A stretch of DNA of 64,000 bases from Allorhizocola rhizosphaerae (GCF_003426775.1 NZ_QJUG01000006.1:1-64000), one strand, 5' to 3'; shown: positions 1 to 8,383, counted from the stretch's first letter. The notes: generated by a model from the letters alone, not told the origin. A program made the numbers and translations.

Positions 1-1
1 C

Positions 2-697
2 GAGCTCGTGGTGCATCCGCTGCACCGGCGGCGCGGGCTGGGCCGGGCGCTGGTCACCGGCGCCGTCGAGGCGGCTGAGCGGGCCGATGCGGCGGGGCGG
101 CTGCGGTTGTGGGCGCACGGCGATCACCCGTCGGCGAGCGCGCTCGCGCTGAGCCTGGGCCTCAAGCGCACCCGGGTGCTGTGGCAGATGCGCCGATCGC
201 TGTTTGCCGAGCTGCCCGAGCTGGTGATGCCGGCCGGTGTGCGGCTGCGCCCGTTCGAGCCCGGCCGCGACGACGTGCCATGGGTCGAGCTGAACCGCAC
301 GGCGTTCGCCGACCACCCCGAGCAGGGCAAGTGGGAGCTGCGCGACCTGCGGCTGCGCATGTCCGAGCCGTGGTTCGACCCCAACGGGTTCCTGCTCGCC
401 GAAGACCGCGAGCACCGCCTGCTCGGGTTCCACTGGACCAAGGTGCACGGGGAGCAGCAGGAGCACCTTCACGACCCGATCGGCGAGGTCTATGTGCTCG
501 GCGTGCACCCCGACGCGGCAGGGATGGGCCTCGGCCGGGTGCTGACCGTCGCGGGCCTGCGCTACCTGCGGGCGCGCGGGCTGCATCAGGTCATGCTCTA
601 TGTTGACGAGTCCAACCGGCTGGCGACGACCCTCTATACCGGCCTGGGCTTCGCCCGCTGGTCCACGGACGTGTTGTTCATGAGGTCGGCCCTGTGA
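2..697 (+). CDS. mshD: Mycothiol synthase MshD, 3' part (5' end outside window)
   Basis: The final step of mycothiol synthesis: MshD acetylates Cys-GlcN-Ins with acetyl-CoA. The reading frame is open at the left edge, so this is the C-terminal two thirds or so of a roughly 300-residue double GNAT protein. The visible start carries the end of the N-terminal GNAT domain (VVHPLHRRRGLGRALV, acetyl-CoA loop). The C-terminal GNAT domain has GFHWTKVH, EVYVLGVHPDAAGMGLGR and YVDESNRLATTLYTGLGF, which are hallmarks of MshD. The GTG at position 8 lies inside the domain and is not the true start. mshA lies 28 kb downstream in the same window. Confidence 0.9.
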   Translation, partial: ELVVHPLHRRRGLGRALVTGAVEAAERADAAGRLRLWAHGDHPSASALALSLGLKRTRVLWQMRRSLFAELPELVMPAGVRLRPFEPGRDDVPWVELNRTAFADHPEQGKWELRDLRLRMSEPWFDPNGFLLAEDREHRLLGFHWTKVHGEQQEHLHDPIGEVYVLGVHPDAAGMGLGRVLTVAGLRYLRARGLHQVMLYVDESNRLATTLYTGLGFARWSTDVLFMRSAL

Positions 698-746
698 AGC
701 GGGGCTGGCCCTGTGAAGCGGGGCTGGCCCTGTGAAGCGGGGCCGG
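690..746. repeat. 19-bp tandem repeat, three copies, starting at the mshD stop codon
   Basis: Unit ccctgtgaagcggggctgg is repeated at 690-708, 709-727 and 728-746 (last copy with one change, ggccgg). The mshD TGA lies inside copy one. More degenerate gtgaag...ggtcgg units continue to about 845. No gene is visible between 698 and 878. Confidence 0.85.
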
Positions 747-850
747 CGCTGACTGGGTGATGCAGGGCGGCTCTGGCGGGGTGAAGGGAGGTCGGCAGTC
801 ACCCGTGAAAGCAAGGTCGGCCCCGACCGGGTGAAGCGAGGTCTTCCGCT

Positions 851-880
851 ATGCAATGAAGGGCGTCACTATCATTGCAT
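851..880. promoter_or_regulatory. Inverted repeat overlapping the start of the next gene
   Basis: A perfect 9-bp inverted repeat, atgcaatga (851-859) and tcattgcat (872-880), has a 12-bp spacer and overlaps the preferred ATG at 879. It could be an operator or an RNA hairpin hiding the start. Function is inferred from position only. Confidence 0.4.
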
Positions 881-2375
881 GCGCGAGCCCTCGGCGGCCC
901 CTGCGGAATTCGTGTCCTACGTGGACAGGCGACTGCGCCCGCTGGAGGCGGCCGCGCTGCGCCTGACCGACGACGAGGTGCAGGCCGAGCGGATCGCCCG
1001 CGACCTGCTCACGTTGGTGGCGTTGCGATGGTGGTGGCTTACCCGGTCGGACGCGCGGCGCGAGCTGAGCGCGGGCACATCAGCCGACTTCTATCTCACG
1101 AAACGCTTCCAGCAGGAGGCGGACGAGTTCGGGTACCCCCGGATGATTTTGAATCTCGACGCGGCAGTCACTGGCAGGCGGCGCCCGACCTTCATCGGCC
1201 CTCTGCCGATCTCAGACGAGGCCGCGTACATCTGGGAAACCGCGCGGCAACGGCTGCGCCGCAGGCTGCTGATCGCGGCCGCGATCGCAGGCGTGGTGAC
1301 GGTCGCGGCAGTGTGCCGCAGGGGCGGATCGCAGGCCCAATCGCAGCAACCCCAGCAGCTGGAGCCGCCGCTCGTGCAGTCGACCGAGCTGCCACCGGGC
1401 GCGTTCATCCTCCCCGGCGGGGGGTTCGACACCGGGCAGATCGAGTCTCTCCCGGCCGAGCTGAAGTTCCCCGCCGCCCGCCCGCCGGCGCTGTCGGAGA
1501 GCCCCTTGCCGCGGGCCATACTGCTGGCCGGATCGCCCACATTGGACGAGGGTCGGGTGTATGCCTTGGCCGACAACGGCAACTGGCGCTATATCGACGC
1601 CGCGCCGGAGCGGGCCGGTGCCTGGATGAGCGCGGCGGCGCTGTCGCCTGCGGGCAAGCAGGCCGTGTTCGCCACGCCTGCGGCGACAGTGATAGTGGAT
1701 CTCACGACCGGCGCGGCCAAGCCGGTGCCCGGCATCGCCCGGGTGGCGACCAGCCCGGTGTGGCTCAGCGAGCAGCAGCTCCTGCTCGGCAGGGACGCGC
1801 TGTTCGACGTGCCCGGCGGCCAGACCGGCCAGGCGCCCGCCGGTCCCGAGGACGCGATCACCCCGCGCCGGCGCGAGCCCGGCGACCGCACCACCACCCT
1901 CAGCGAGCTGCTCTCCGCGGGCCAGCCGCTGACCGCGCCCGCGCGGTTGCGCCAATGGCAACTGGACCAGAGCGACCCGCAGCCGGCCATCCGGCCACTC
2001 ACCGGGCGCCTGGCCGACATCGTCGGGCGCTGGCAGGGCAACGGGTTCGGCTTCGGCGACGACCGTGTGACGCGCATGTGCCTGCCCGGCAACCTGGCCG
2101 GCCGGGCGCAGGCCAACGCGGCAATCGTGGTCATCACCCCGAAGACCGCGGAGGTGGTCAGGGCGCTGCTGATCGACACGTCCGTGTCGGGCGTTCCCGG
2201 CCTGCTGGGGTGGCTGGACGAACGCCGGGTGTTGCTCACCCTCGCCAAGGGCGGTTCCGGGGGGTACCAGCAAATCCTCGCGTGGGATCTGCTGAGCGAC
2301 CGGATGACCCGGGTGTCGATGCTGGACTTCGCCGGAACGATCTCACTGCGCGACCTCTCCAGCGCACCTAGTTGA
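879..2375 (+). CDS. Membrane-anchored protein with sigma-like N-terminus and beta-propeller-like C-terminus, unknown function
   Basis: 498 residues from ATG 879; a GTG at 831 is in frame but lies in degenerate repeat sequence. Residues 1-130 are cytoplasmic-looking and helical (FVSYVDRRLRPLEAAALRLT, ERIARDLLTLVALRWWW), resembling region 2 of ECF sigma factors. One membrane segment follows at about 138-156 (LLIAAAIAGVVTVAAV). The rest is an extracytoplasmic domain with beta-propeller-like strands (GNWRYIDAAPERAGAWMSAAAL, GLLGWLDERRVLLTL). This layout recalls actinobacterial anti-sigma-like or LpqB-like membrane proteins, but I do not recognise a named family. It is convergent with the NUDIX operon, and its stop codon lies in a palindromic repeat. 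Confidence 0.7.
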   Translation: MREPSAAPAEFVSYVDRRLRPLEAAALRLTDDEVQAERIARDLLTLVALRWWWLTRSDARRELSAGTSADFYLTKRFQQEADEFGYPRMILNLDAAVTGRRRPTFIGPLPISDEAAYIWETARQRLRRRLLIAAAIAGVVTVAAVCRRGGSQAQSQQPQQLEPPLVQSTELPPGAFILPGGGFDTGQIESLPAELKFPAARPPALSESPLPRAILLAGSPTLDEGRVYALADNGNWRYIDAAPERAGAWMSAAALSPAGKQAVFATPAATVIVDLTTGAAKPVPGIARVATSPVWLSEQQLLLGRDALFDVPGGQTGQAPAGPEDAITPRRREPGDRTTTLSELLSAGQPLTAPARLRQWQLDQSDPQPAIRPLTGRLADIVGRWQGNGFGFGDDRVTRMCLPGNLAGRAQANAAIVVITPKTAEVVRALLIDTSVSGVPGLLGWLDERRVLLTLAKGGSGGYQQILAWDLLSDRMTRVSMLDFAGTISLRDLSSAPS

Positions 2376-2429
2376 TCATGAAGTTAAGGCGGCGACACCG
2401 CCGAACATTGACCTAAGTTCATGACCAAC
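2371..2429. repeat. Dispersed palindromic repeat, family A, copy 1
   Basis: Arms gttgatcatgaagttaagg (2371-2389) and the complement of cctaagttcatgaccaac pair almost perfectly around an inner hairpin cggcg-acac-cgccg. The TGA of the upstream gene lies in the left arm. It sits between convergent genes, so it may act as a bidirectional terminator. Related copies occur at 33491-33552 and 51513-51637. Confidence 0.8.
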
Positions 2430-2445
2430 CGGAAGGGGGTGCTGG

Positions 2446-3006
2446 CTAGAACTCGGGCATGAAGGGCGATGAGACATCGCGGGTGACCGCGAGGATCTGT
2501 TCGAGGCTGTCGAATGTGGACAGCTCCGTCAGGGTCATGAGGGTGGGTGGAAGCATCGGGAGGCCCCCGGTCGAGTGCTCCTCCAGCGCGCGGGCCGGAC
2601 TGATCCAGCGTGCCTGGTCGGCCTCGGCGGACGGCAGCTGCGGTTCCTGCCCCTCCGGCAGCGGCGCGAGATAGAACCACGTGTCGAAGCGGCGCGGCTC
2701 GAAGACGGGAGTGAGCCAGCGGTGCCACGGCACGAGGGACGAAGCCGGCAGGGTCACCCCGGTCTCCTCGAACACCTCGCGCACGGCCGCGTCGACGGGA
2801 GTCTCGTCCGGCTCCAGCGCGCCGCCCGGAAACGCCCACATGCCACCGAAAGCCATGCCGCGCAACCGCCGGATGAGGAACACGCTGCGGTCGGGCCGCA
2901 GCAGCACGACGGTCGCGGCCCGCCGCGGCACGGCTGGCTCGCGCCCGGACTCGCGGAACTCGCGTGCCTGGTCGGTCAGGCGCTTGAACAGCGCATCATC
3001 CAACAT
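2446..3006 (-). CDS. NUDIX hydrolase
   Basis: 186 residues. The Nudix box lies at about 61-84, matching GX5EX7REUXEEXGU (GGALEPDETP...REVFEETGV), so it should hydrolyse a nucleoside diphosphate linked to another moiety with Mg2+ or Mn2+. RRLRGMAFGGMWAFPGG before the box and the long C-terminal region resemble CoA-pyrophosphatase-like or ADP-ribose NUDIX proteins, but the substrate is not readable. It is the last gene of the aminotransferase-thiolase-NUDIX operon; its start overlaps the thiolase stop by 11 bp, suggesting translational coupling. Confidence 0.85.
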   Translation of the reverse strand: MLDDALFKRLTDQAREFRESGREPAVPRRAATVVLLRPDRSVFLIRRLRGMAFGGMWAFPGGALEPDETPVDAAVREVFEETGVTLPASSLVPWHRWLTPVFEPRRFDTWFYLAPLPEGQEPQLPSAEADQARWISPARALEEHSTGGLPMLPPTLMTLTELSTFDSLEQILAVTRDVSSPFMPEF

Positions 3007-4138
3007 GGACGATCACCGCCTGGCCCTGCCCGACCCCGATGCACGCGGCGGCCACACCATATCCGCCACCGCGCTTGCGCAGATGGCGGCACAGGTCCAC
3101 GATGATGCGCGGCGCGGATGCCCCCAGCGGGTGCCCGATCGCGATCGCGCCGCCGTTGACGTTGACCAGATCCGGCTTGACCCGGGGCAGTTCGTCGACG
3201 CAGCTGAGCACCATAGCGGCGAATGCCTCGTTGAGCTCCCACAGCGCGATGTCGTCAAACGACAGTCCGGCTTTTTGCAGGGCTTTGTGGATGGCGGGCA
3301 CCGGGCCGAGCGAGAAACGCTCGGGTGACACGCCCGCCACCGCGCTGGTCACTATGCGCCCCAACGGCTGCACCCCCAGGGCGTCCACAGTGGACTGCGA
3401 GCCGACGATGACGGCGGTCGCGCCATCGTTGATGGGCGAGGAGTTGCCCGCGGTGACCGTGCCATCGGGCGTGAACGCGGGCTTGAGCGCAGCCAGCTTC
3501 TCCATGCTCGTGTCGGGGCGGATGCACTCATCGCTTTCCAAGCCGCCCAAGGGGATCAGGCCTTCGCGAGGAGCGGCCGCCGCCAGCTGATGCGAGCGCA
3601 GCGCCCACTCGTCCTGCGCCTGGCGCCCGATTCCCTTCTCCAGTGCGACTTTTTCGGCGGCAACACCGAGCGGCACTGTCCACTCCGGACTGAACCGCGG
3701 GTTGACCATGCGCCAGCCCAGGTGCGTGGCCCACAGCTTGACCTCGGGCGGGAACGGTACGTCGGGCTTGGGCATCACAAACGGGGCCCGCGTCATGCCC
3801 TCCACCCCACCGGCCACGATCAGCGAGGCGTCGCCCGCGTCGACCGCCCGTGCCGCCTGCACGATCGCCTCGGCCCCGGAGGCGCACAGCCGGTTGACCG
3901 TCGCGCCCGGCACGGTCACGGGCAGGCCGGCGAGCAGCGCGGCCATCCGGCCCACGTTGCGGTTGTCCTCGCCCGCGCCGTTGGCGTCGCCCAGGATCAC
4001 GTCATCGACCTCGATCCCCGGGTATCGCCTGAGCAGCTCGATGACGGGCGCGGCGGCCAGGTCGTCGGTGCGCACGCCGGACAGCGCACCCTTGAACCTG
4101 CCGAACGGGGTGCGCACCGCGTCGATGAGGTAGGCCAT
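2996..4138 (-). CDS. Thiolase (acetyl-CoA acetyltransferase family)
   Basis: 380 residues from the ATG at 4138. It has the thiolase fold with nucleophile Cys85 (NRLCASGAEAI), the NGGAIAIGHPLGASAPRI histidine motif and the C-terminal second cysteine in AACIGVGQG. The reaction is condensation or cleavage of beta-ketoacyl-CoA; length and motifs suit a biosynthetic or degradative type II thiolase. The start codon is 2 bp after the aminotransferase stop, so the two are co-transcribed. In-frame sequence upstream of 4138 lies inside the aminotransferase gene and is not used. Specific pathway unknown. Confidence 0.9.
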   Translation of the reverse strand: MAYLIDAVRTPFGRFKGALSGVRTDDLAAAPVIELLRRYPGIEVDDVILGDANGAGEDNRNVGRMAALLAGLPVTVPGATVNRLCASGAEAIVQAARAVDAGDASLIVAGGVEGMTRAPFVMPKPDVPFPPEVKLWATHLGWRMVNPRFSPEWTVPLGVAAEKVALEKGIGRQAQDEWALRSHQLAAAAPREGLIPLGGLESDECIRPDTSMEKLAALKPAFTPDGTVTAGNSSPINDGATAVIVGSQSTVDALGVQPLGRIVTSAVAGVSPERFSLGPVPAIHKALQKAGLSFDDIALWELNEAFAAMVLSCVDELPRVKPDLVNVNGGAIAIGHPLGASAPRIIVDLCRHLRKRGGGYGVAAACIGVGQGQAVIVHVG

Positions 4139-4140
4139 GG

Positions 4141-4977
4141 CTAGAACCCCAGCATTGCGCGCAATCGGGCCGTGTCGGCTGCGAAGTCGCGCAGCGGCAC
4201 ACCGTCGATGCTCTTGATCGGCGCGATGCCCCGAATGCTCGACAGCAACCACACCGCGTCGACCGCGTGCAGCTCCTCGACTGTGATCATGCGCTCGGTC
4301 GCCTGGAGACCCATGGAAGAGGCGTTGTCGAGCGCGAAGCGGGCCGTGATGCCGGGCAGGATCCCGGTGGCCGCGGCCGGGACGGTCGCGAGCGAGGAAC
4401 CCGACCGCCACACGAGCGACGACGTGGGGCCCTCCAACGCGAACCCGTCGGTGGACACCCACAGCGCGTCGTCGGCGCCCTTGGCCATCGCGTAACGCTG
4501 GGTGGCCATGTTGATCGCGTAGGACAGCGTCTTGGCCCCGGCCAGCAGCCACGGCGCGTCTTTGCGCGCCTCAACGGGTACCCCCAAAGAAAGGGTGTTG
4601 ATCTTAATGCCGTTGTCGCGGGCGGCGATCGAGGCGGCGGGCACCGGATTGACGGTCGCGTATGCCGTCGGGGTGCCGAGGCTTTCTGACCCCCGGGTGA
4701 GCACCAGCTTGAGCACGCCCTCACGGTCACCCGGCCACGCGGAGCACGCCTGGGCAGCCAGCTCGCGCAGGGGCGGGAGGGTCAGGTCGAGCGTCGCGGC
4801 GGAGGCGGACATGCGGGCCAGGTGTTCGTCAAGCAGCCAGGGCCGGCCGGCGCGCACGTGGATGGACTCGAACACACCGTCGCCGCGGGTGAGGCCGAGA
4901 TCGTCGGACTTGATGAACGGGGTGTCGGCGGGGATCAAGCCACGGCCGAGCACAGCGAGGACTGCCACAACTCGCAT
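4141..4977 (-). CDS. Class IV aminotransferase, 4-amino-4-deoxychorismate lyase-like
   Basis: 278 residues, PLP-dependent fold type IV. The likely Schiff-base lysine is in GAKTLSYAINMATQRYAMAKGADDALW, the conserved glutamate in FALEGPTSSLVW, and the phosphate-binding region in LKLVLTRGSE. Length and motifs fit PabC (folate branch) better than branched-chain aminotransferases (about 350-370 residues), but the substrate is not proven. It leads an operon with thiolase and NUDIX. It is divergent from the Fur gene with only 12 bp between start codons, so the promoters must overlap the opposite reading frames. Confidence 0.8.
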   Translation of the reverse strand: MRVVAVLAVLGRGLIPADTPFIKSDDLGLTRGDGVFESIHVRAGRPWLLDEHLARMSASAATLDLTLPPLRELAAQACSAWPGDREGVLKLVLTRGSESLGTPTAYATVNPVPAASIAARDNGIKINTLSLGVPVEARKDAPWLLAGAKTLSYAINMATQRYAMAKGADDALWVSTDGFALEGPTSSLVWRSGSSLATVPAAATGILPGITARFALDNASSMGLQATERMITVEELHAVDAVWLLSSIRGIAPIKSIDGVPLRDFAADTARLRAMLGF

Positions 4978-4983
4978 TATGAT
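4978..4983 (+). promoter_or_regulatory. -10 box TATGAT of the Fur-family gene (leaderless)
   Basis: TATGAT ends 6 nt before the GTG at 4990, the spacing expected when transcription starts at the start codon. No convincing -35 element is seen. The same spacing recurs in this window. Confidence 0.45.
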
Positions 4984-4989
4984 CGGTCC

Positions 4990-5397
4990 GTGTCCACCCT
5001 AGCCAACATGCTCCGGGAGCGGGGTCTGCGGTTGACACCGCAGCGGCAGCTCGTGTTGGAGGCGGTCCGCCGTCTCGGGCATGCCACACCGGAGCAGGTG
5101 CACGAGGCCGTCGTCGCGAACTCGCCCGGCGTGAACATCACGACCATCTATCGCACGCTGGAGCTGCTGGAGGAGCTCGACCTGATCACGCACGTGCACC
5201 TGTCGCACGGGGCGCTGACCTATCACTGGGCCAGCGAGGACCAGCACGTCCACCTGGTGTGCCGCAAGTGCGAGAGCGTGCAGGAGCTCGACGTGGCGGA
5301 ATTGCGGCCGCTCGCCGCGCGTTTGCAAGAGCAGTACGGTTTCCGCCTCGACATCGCGCACGTCGCCCTGTTCGGCGAGTGCAAGGAGTGCCAATGA
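4990..5397 (+). CDS. Fur-family metal- or peroxide-responsive repressor
   Basis: 135 residues from GTG 4990, chosen because a -10 box sits 6 nt upstream and the protein then starts like other Fur proteins. The winged helix is at about 14-65 (LTPQRQLVLEAV, VNITTIYRTLELLEELDLI). The metal-binding region is HVHLVCRKC (His86, His88, Cys91, Cys94), and a C-terminal CKEC (Cys131, Cys134) completes a four-cysteine structural zinc site. I cannot tell Fur, Zur and PerR apart. It is translationally coupled to the YgfZ gene (ATGA). Confidence 0.9.
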   Translation: MSTLANMLRERGLRLTPQRQLVLEAVRRLGHATPEQVHEAVVANSPGVNITTIYRTLELLEELDLITHVHLSHGALTYHWASEDQHVHLVCRKCESVQELDVAELRPLAARLQEQYGFRLDIAHVALFGECKECQ

Positions 5398-6374
5398 TCA
5401 CGGTAGGTCAGCTCGACCCGGCCTCGCCCGACGCGCCCGTCGCGGCACACTACGGCGACCCCATGCGCGAGCAGCGCCTGGACCAAGCCCTCGTCGACCG
5501 CTCGCATCGCGGGGTGCTCAAGCTCACCGGCCCCGAGCGGCTGACCTTCCTGCACAACCTCACCACGCAGCACCTGCTCTCGCTGGAGGACGGCCAGGCA
5601 ACGCAGGCCCTGCTGCTCTCGCCGCACGGGCATATTGAGCACCATCTGTGGATCACGGCGTTCGACGACGCGCTGTGGGTCGACGTCGAGCCTGGTGCGC
5701 TTGCGCCGGTGCGAGACTTCCTGCTGAAGATGCGCTTCTTCACGAAGGTCGAGATCGAGGACGCGTCGCTGAAGGTCTACTCCACGCTCGGGTTCGAGCG
5801 GGGCGACGTGCTGCCCGTGCCGCCGGCCAAGTTCGCCACCGGTGTGGTTCCGGCCCGGCCCACGAGCCTTTATCCAGTCGAGTCTTTGCCGGGCGGGGGC
5901 TTCAAGCGCGGGCCCGACTATCTGGTTTTCGATGAGACGCAGCTGCCCGACCTCCCGCGCGCCGGGCTGTGGGCCTACGAGGCGCGCCGGGTGGCCGCGC
6001 GCGTCCCGCGTGCCGGGTTCGACACCGACCACCGCACCCTTCCGTCCGAAGTGGACCTGACAGGCGTGGCCGTGCACCTGGAGAAGGGCTGCTACCGGGG
6101 GCAGGAGACGGTCGCGCGGGTGCACCACCTCGGCCGGCCGCCCCGCGCGCTGCGCCTGCTGCACTTAGACGGCATCACCACCGACCATCTGCCCGCGCCG
6201 GGGACGCCCATCACGGTTTCGCAAAGGGCGGTCGGTTTCGTCGGCACGGCGGTCCGGCACTTCGAGCAAGGACCTATCGCCCTGGGCGTGCTAAAGCGAA
6301 AAATTTCCGGCGATGCCCCCCTCATTGCCGGAGAATCCACGGTTGCGGTTGAATCAGGGGATGACGACGACTGA
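5394..6374 (+). CDS. ygfZ: Folate-binding protein YgfZ (iron-sulfur cluster maintenance)
   Basis: 326 residues. The YgfZ/GcvT-like fold carries the diagnostic KGCYRGQE motif at about 231-238 with the conserved cysteine 233. The N-terminal half (LTGPERLTFLHNLTTQ, LLLSPHGHIEHHLW) is typical of tetrahydrofolate-binding GcvT-related proteins. YgfZ helps assembly or repair of Fe-S enzymes. It starts in an ATGA overlap with the Fur-family gene and overlaps the next gene by 14 bp, so it is part of a four-gene operon. Coupling to a Fur-family regulator fits iron or oxidative-stress control. Confidence 0.9.
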   Translation: MITVGQLDPASPDAPVAAHYGDPMREQRLDQALVDRSHRGVLKLTGPERLTFLHNLTTQHLLSLEDGQATQALLLSPHGHIEHHLWITAFDDALWVDVEPGALAPVRDFLLKMRFFTKVEIEDASLKVYSTLGFERGDVLPVPPAKFATGVVPARPTSLYPVESLPGGGFKRGPDYLVFDETQLPDLPRAGLWAYEARRVAARVPRAGFDTDHRTLPSEVDLTGVAVHLEKGCYRGQETVARVHHLGRPPRALRLLHLDGITTDHLPAPGTPITVSQRAVGFVGTAVRHFEQGPIALGVLKRKISGDAPLIAGESTVAVESGDDDD

Positions 6375-7191
6375 CGGCACACTGATCACCGTTGCCCCGA
6401 CCGGCGCCGAATCGAGCAAGGCCGAGGTGCCCGCGTTGCCCGTGACGCTGGAGGAGCTGGTGGCGACTGCCGTGGAGTGCGAGTCGCTGGGCGCGTCCGT
6501 GATCCATGTACACATCCGCGACGCGGCTGCTGCTCCGACCCTCGACCTGGGGCTGCTGCGCGACACGGTCGCGGCCGTGCGCGCGTCGACCAACCTGATC
6601 GTCCAGTTGTCCACGGGCGGGTCCGTGCACGACCCGGAGTCGTCCCGCCTGGCCGTGCTTGAGGCGGCCCCCGACATGGCCAGCTGCACGATGGGCACGG
6701 TCAACTTCGGCGAGGACGTGTTCCTCAACCGCTGGGAGTTCATCGTCGACCTGCACACCCGCATGCAGGACCGAGAGATCGTGCCCGAATACGAGATCTT
6801 CGATCTCGGACACCTCTGGGCGCTGGAAAGACTTCTTGGCAAATACGGTTTGCCTTACGGCGGCCATGTCCACGTCGATTTTGTCATGGGGGTACCGGGT
6901 GGAATGCCCGGCACGCTCGAAGCCTTCGCCGCGTGCAAGGCCGCGCTCCCGCCCGATGCCACGTTTTCCGCGACCGGCATCGGCCGATACAGCCTGCCCG
7001 TGATGTTGACCTCACTTGGCGCGGGCGGGCACCTGCGCGTCGGCATGGAAGACACGCTGACCTACGCCAAAAGGCAGCCGGTCGAGTCGAATGGTCAGCT
7101 TGTGGCACGGGCTGCGGCTTTCGCCCGGCTCGCCCAGCGACCACCGCTCAACCCGGCTCAGGCGCGCGACCTGCTAAGCATTAAAGGGTGA
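6361..7191 (+). CDS. BKACE family (DUF849) beta-keto acid cleavage enzyme
   Basis: 276 residues from the ATG at 6361. TIM-barrel zinc enzyme: the N-terminal metal site HVHIRD (His49, His51), the strand GGHVHVDFVMGVPGGMPG and the C-terminal RVGMEDTLTYAK are signatures of the BKACE/3-keto-5-aminohexanoate cleavage family. These enzymes condense a beta-keto acid with acetyl-CoA to give a CoA ester and acetoacetate; family members vary in substrate, so none is assigned. It overlaps both neighbours in the operon (14 bp with ygfZ, GTGA with the asparaginase). Confidence 0.85.
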   Translation: MTTTDGTLITVAPTGAESSKAEVPALPVTLEELVATAVECESLGASVIHVHIRDAAAAPTLDLGLLRDTVAAVRASTNLIVQLSTGGSVHDPESSRLAVLEAAPDMASCTMGTVNFGEDVFLNRWEFIVDLHTRMQDREIVPEYEIFDLGHLWALERLLGKYGLPYGGHVHVDFVMGVPGGMPGTLEAFAACKAALPPDATFSATGIGRYSLPVMLTSLGAGGHLRVGMEDTLTYAKRQPVESNGQLVARAAAFARLAQRPPLNPAQARDLLSIKG

Positions 7192-8066
7192 AGAAGTATT
7201 CCGGTGGCGTGCCCCTGGTAGCGGTCGAGCGCAGCGGGTTCGACGAGAGCTGGCACCACGGCTCGGTCGTGGTGCTCTCGGCCGACGGCGATGTGCTGGC
7301 CTCCGCCGGTGACCCGATCGGCCCGATCTTCCCGCGCTCGTCGAACAAGCCGTTTCAGGCGATCGGCATGGTGCGCAACGGTTTGCGGGTTTCGACGCGC
7401 GATCTGGCGCTCGTCGCCGCCTCGCATTCTGCCGAAGACATGCACCTCGACGGCGTGCGCACGCTGCTGGCGTCGGCCGGGCTCACCGAGTCCGACCTGC
7501 GCTGCCCGCCGGTCGACGAGCAGCACGGCCCGATCCACATGAACTGTTCCGGCAAGCACACCGGCATGCTGCTCACGTGTGTCGCAAATGGATGGTCCAT
7601 TCACGACTATTACGCGCCGTCCCACCCGTTGCAGCAGCGCATTCTCGCGACCATCGAGGAGTGCGCGAGCGAGTCGGTCGCGGCGGTCGGCGTCGACGGT
7701 TGCGGCGCACCGGTCGCGGCGTTCTCACTCACCGGGCTCGCGACCGGGTTCCTGCGCACGGCCACTCATGAGGTGGCCGACGCGATCCGGGCCTATCCGG
7801 AGATGATGAGCGGCACCGGGCGCGATGACGCGTTGCTCATGCGCGCGGTGCCGGGACTTTACTGCAAGGGCGGCGCGGAGGGCGTGTGGGCCGCGGCCGT
7901 GCCGGGGGTGGGAGCGGTCGCGCTCAAAATCGATGATGGCGCGCGCCGCGCGTGTGGCCCGGTCATGGTGTCGGCCCTCAAGCGCCTCGGCATCACCGCC
8001 GACCTGCCCCTCACTCCCGTCCTCGGCCGCGGGGCCCCCGTCGGCACCCTCCGCGCCCTGTGGTAG
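7188..8066 (+). CDS. Type II-like L-asparaginase family protein
   Basis: 292 residues from GTG 7188 (GTGA overlap). It matches the asparaginase II family of actinobacteria and rhizobia (GSVVVLSADGDVLASAGDP, PRSSNKPFQAI, NCSGKHTGML, DGCGAPVAAFSLTGLA, GGAEGVWA) rather than the E. coli AnsB type. It is predicted to deamidate asparagine to aspartate in the cytoplasm (no signal peptide). It is the last gene of the fur-ygfZ-BKACE operon. The C-terminus (GAPVGTLRALW) is slightly short for the family, and the acylase remnant lies immediately downstream on the other strand. Confidence 0.8.
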   Translation: MKKYSGGVPLVAVERSGFDESWHHGSVVVLSADGDVLASAGDPIGPIFPRSSNKPFQAIGMVRNGLRVSTRDLALVAASHSAEDMHLDGVRTLLASAGLTESDLRCPPVDEQHGPIHMNCSGKHTGMLLTCVANGWSIHDYYAPSHPLQQRILATIEECASESVAAVGVDGCGAPVAAFSLTGLATGFLRTATHEVADAIRAYPEMMSGTGRDDALLMRAVPGLYCKGGAEGVWAAAVPGVGAVALKIDDGARRACGPVMVSALKRLGITADLPLTPVLGRGAPVGTLRALW

Positions 8067-8078
8067 CCGGGCGCTCCA

Positions 8079-8339
8079 GCCCTCCCGGACGGTGTAGGTG
8101 CGCAGGTTCGGGTCGGCCGCGATCTGCGCGTCCGTGTACTTGATGGAGTCCCAATCCTCCTGCGAGTAAGTGCGTGTCTGATCGGCGTAATGGGGCGAGT
8201 TCGGGCGGGCCGGCCGCGAATAGGCCAGGATCTGATCGCGTTGAAAATCCCAGCGCGCTGAGGGCCGCCGTGAATCGAGATCGTGACATCCGCCCGAAGG
8301 GGGCGTAGGCGGTGCCCGAGCGCTTGCTGTGGCAAGCAT
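8079..8339 (-). pseudogene. Remnant of a penicillin-acylase/AHL-acylase C-terminus
   Basis: On the minus strand the segment NSPHYADQTRTYSQEDW followed by AQIAADPNLRTYTVREGW matches the C-terminal end of Ntn-hydrolase penicillin acylases (SPHYxDQ, AEIAADP). Only about 70 residues remain. There is no upstream acylase sequence, because that space is the divergent XRE gene, and there is no stop until the frame runs into the asparaginase gene. It may begin at a spurious ATG at 8339 (MLATASARA). I read it as a decayed gene end left by a deletion. Confidence 0.5.
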
Positions 8340-8377
8340 CATGCTAACAATAGCTAGCACCCCAGCTCGTGGCGGAC

Positions 8378-8383
8378 TAATGT
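8378..8383 (+). promoter_or_regulatory. -10 box TAATGT of the XRE gene (leaderless)
   Basis: TAATGT ends 7 nt before GTG 8391. The upstream sequence gctaacaatagctagc (8343-8358) contains a small inverted repeat (gcta-acaa-tagc) that could be an operator. Confidence 0.35.

Noticed and set aside
1192-2273. Long minus-strand open frames opposite the gene at 879-2375
   Set aside because: Caused by GC-rich codon structure of the plus-strand gene; their translations are low-complexity Arg/Gly/Ala and carry no domain.
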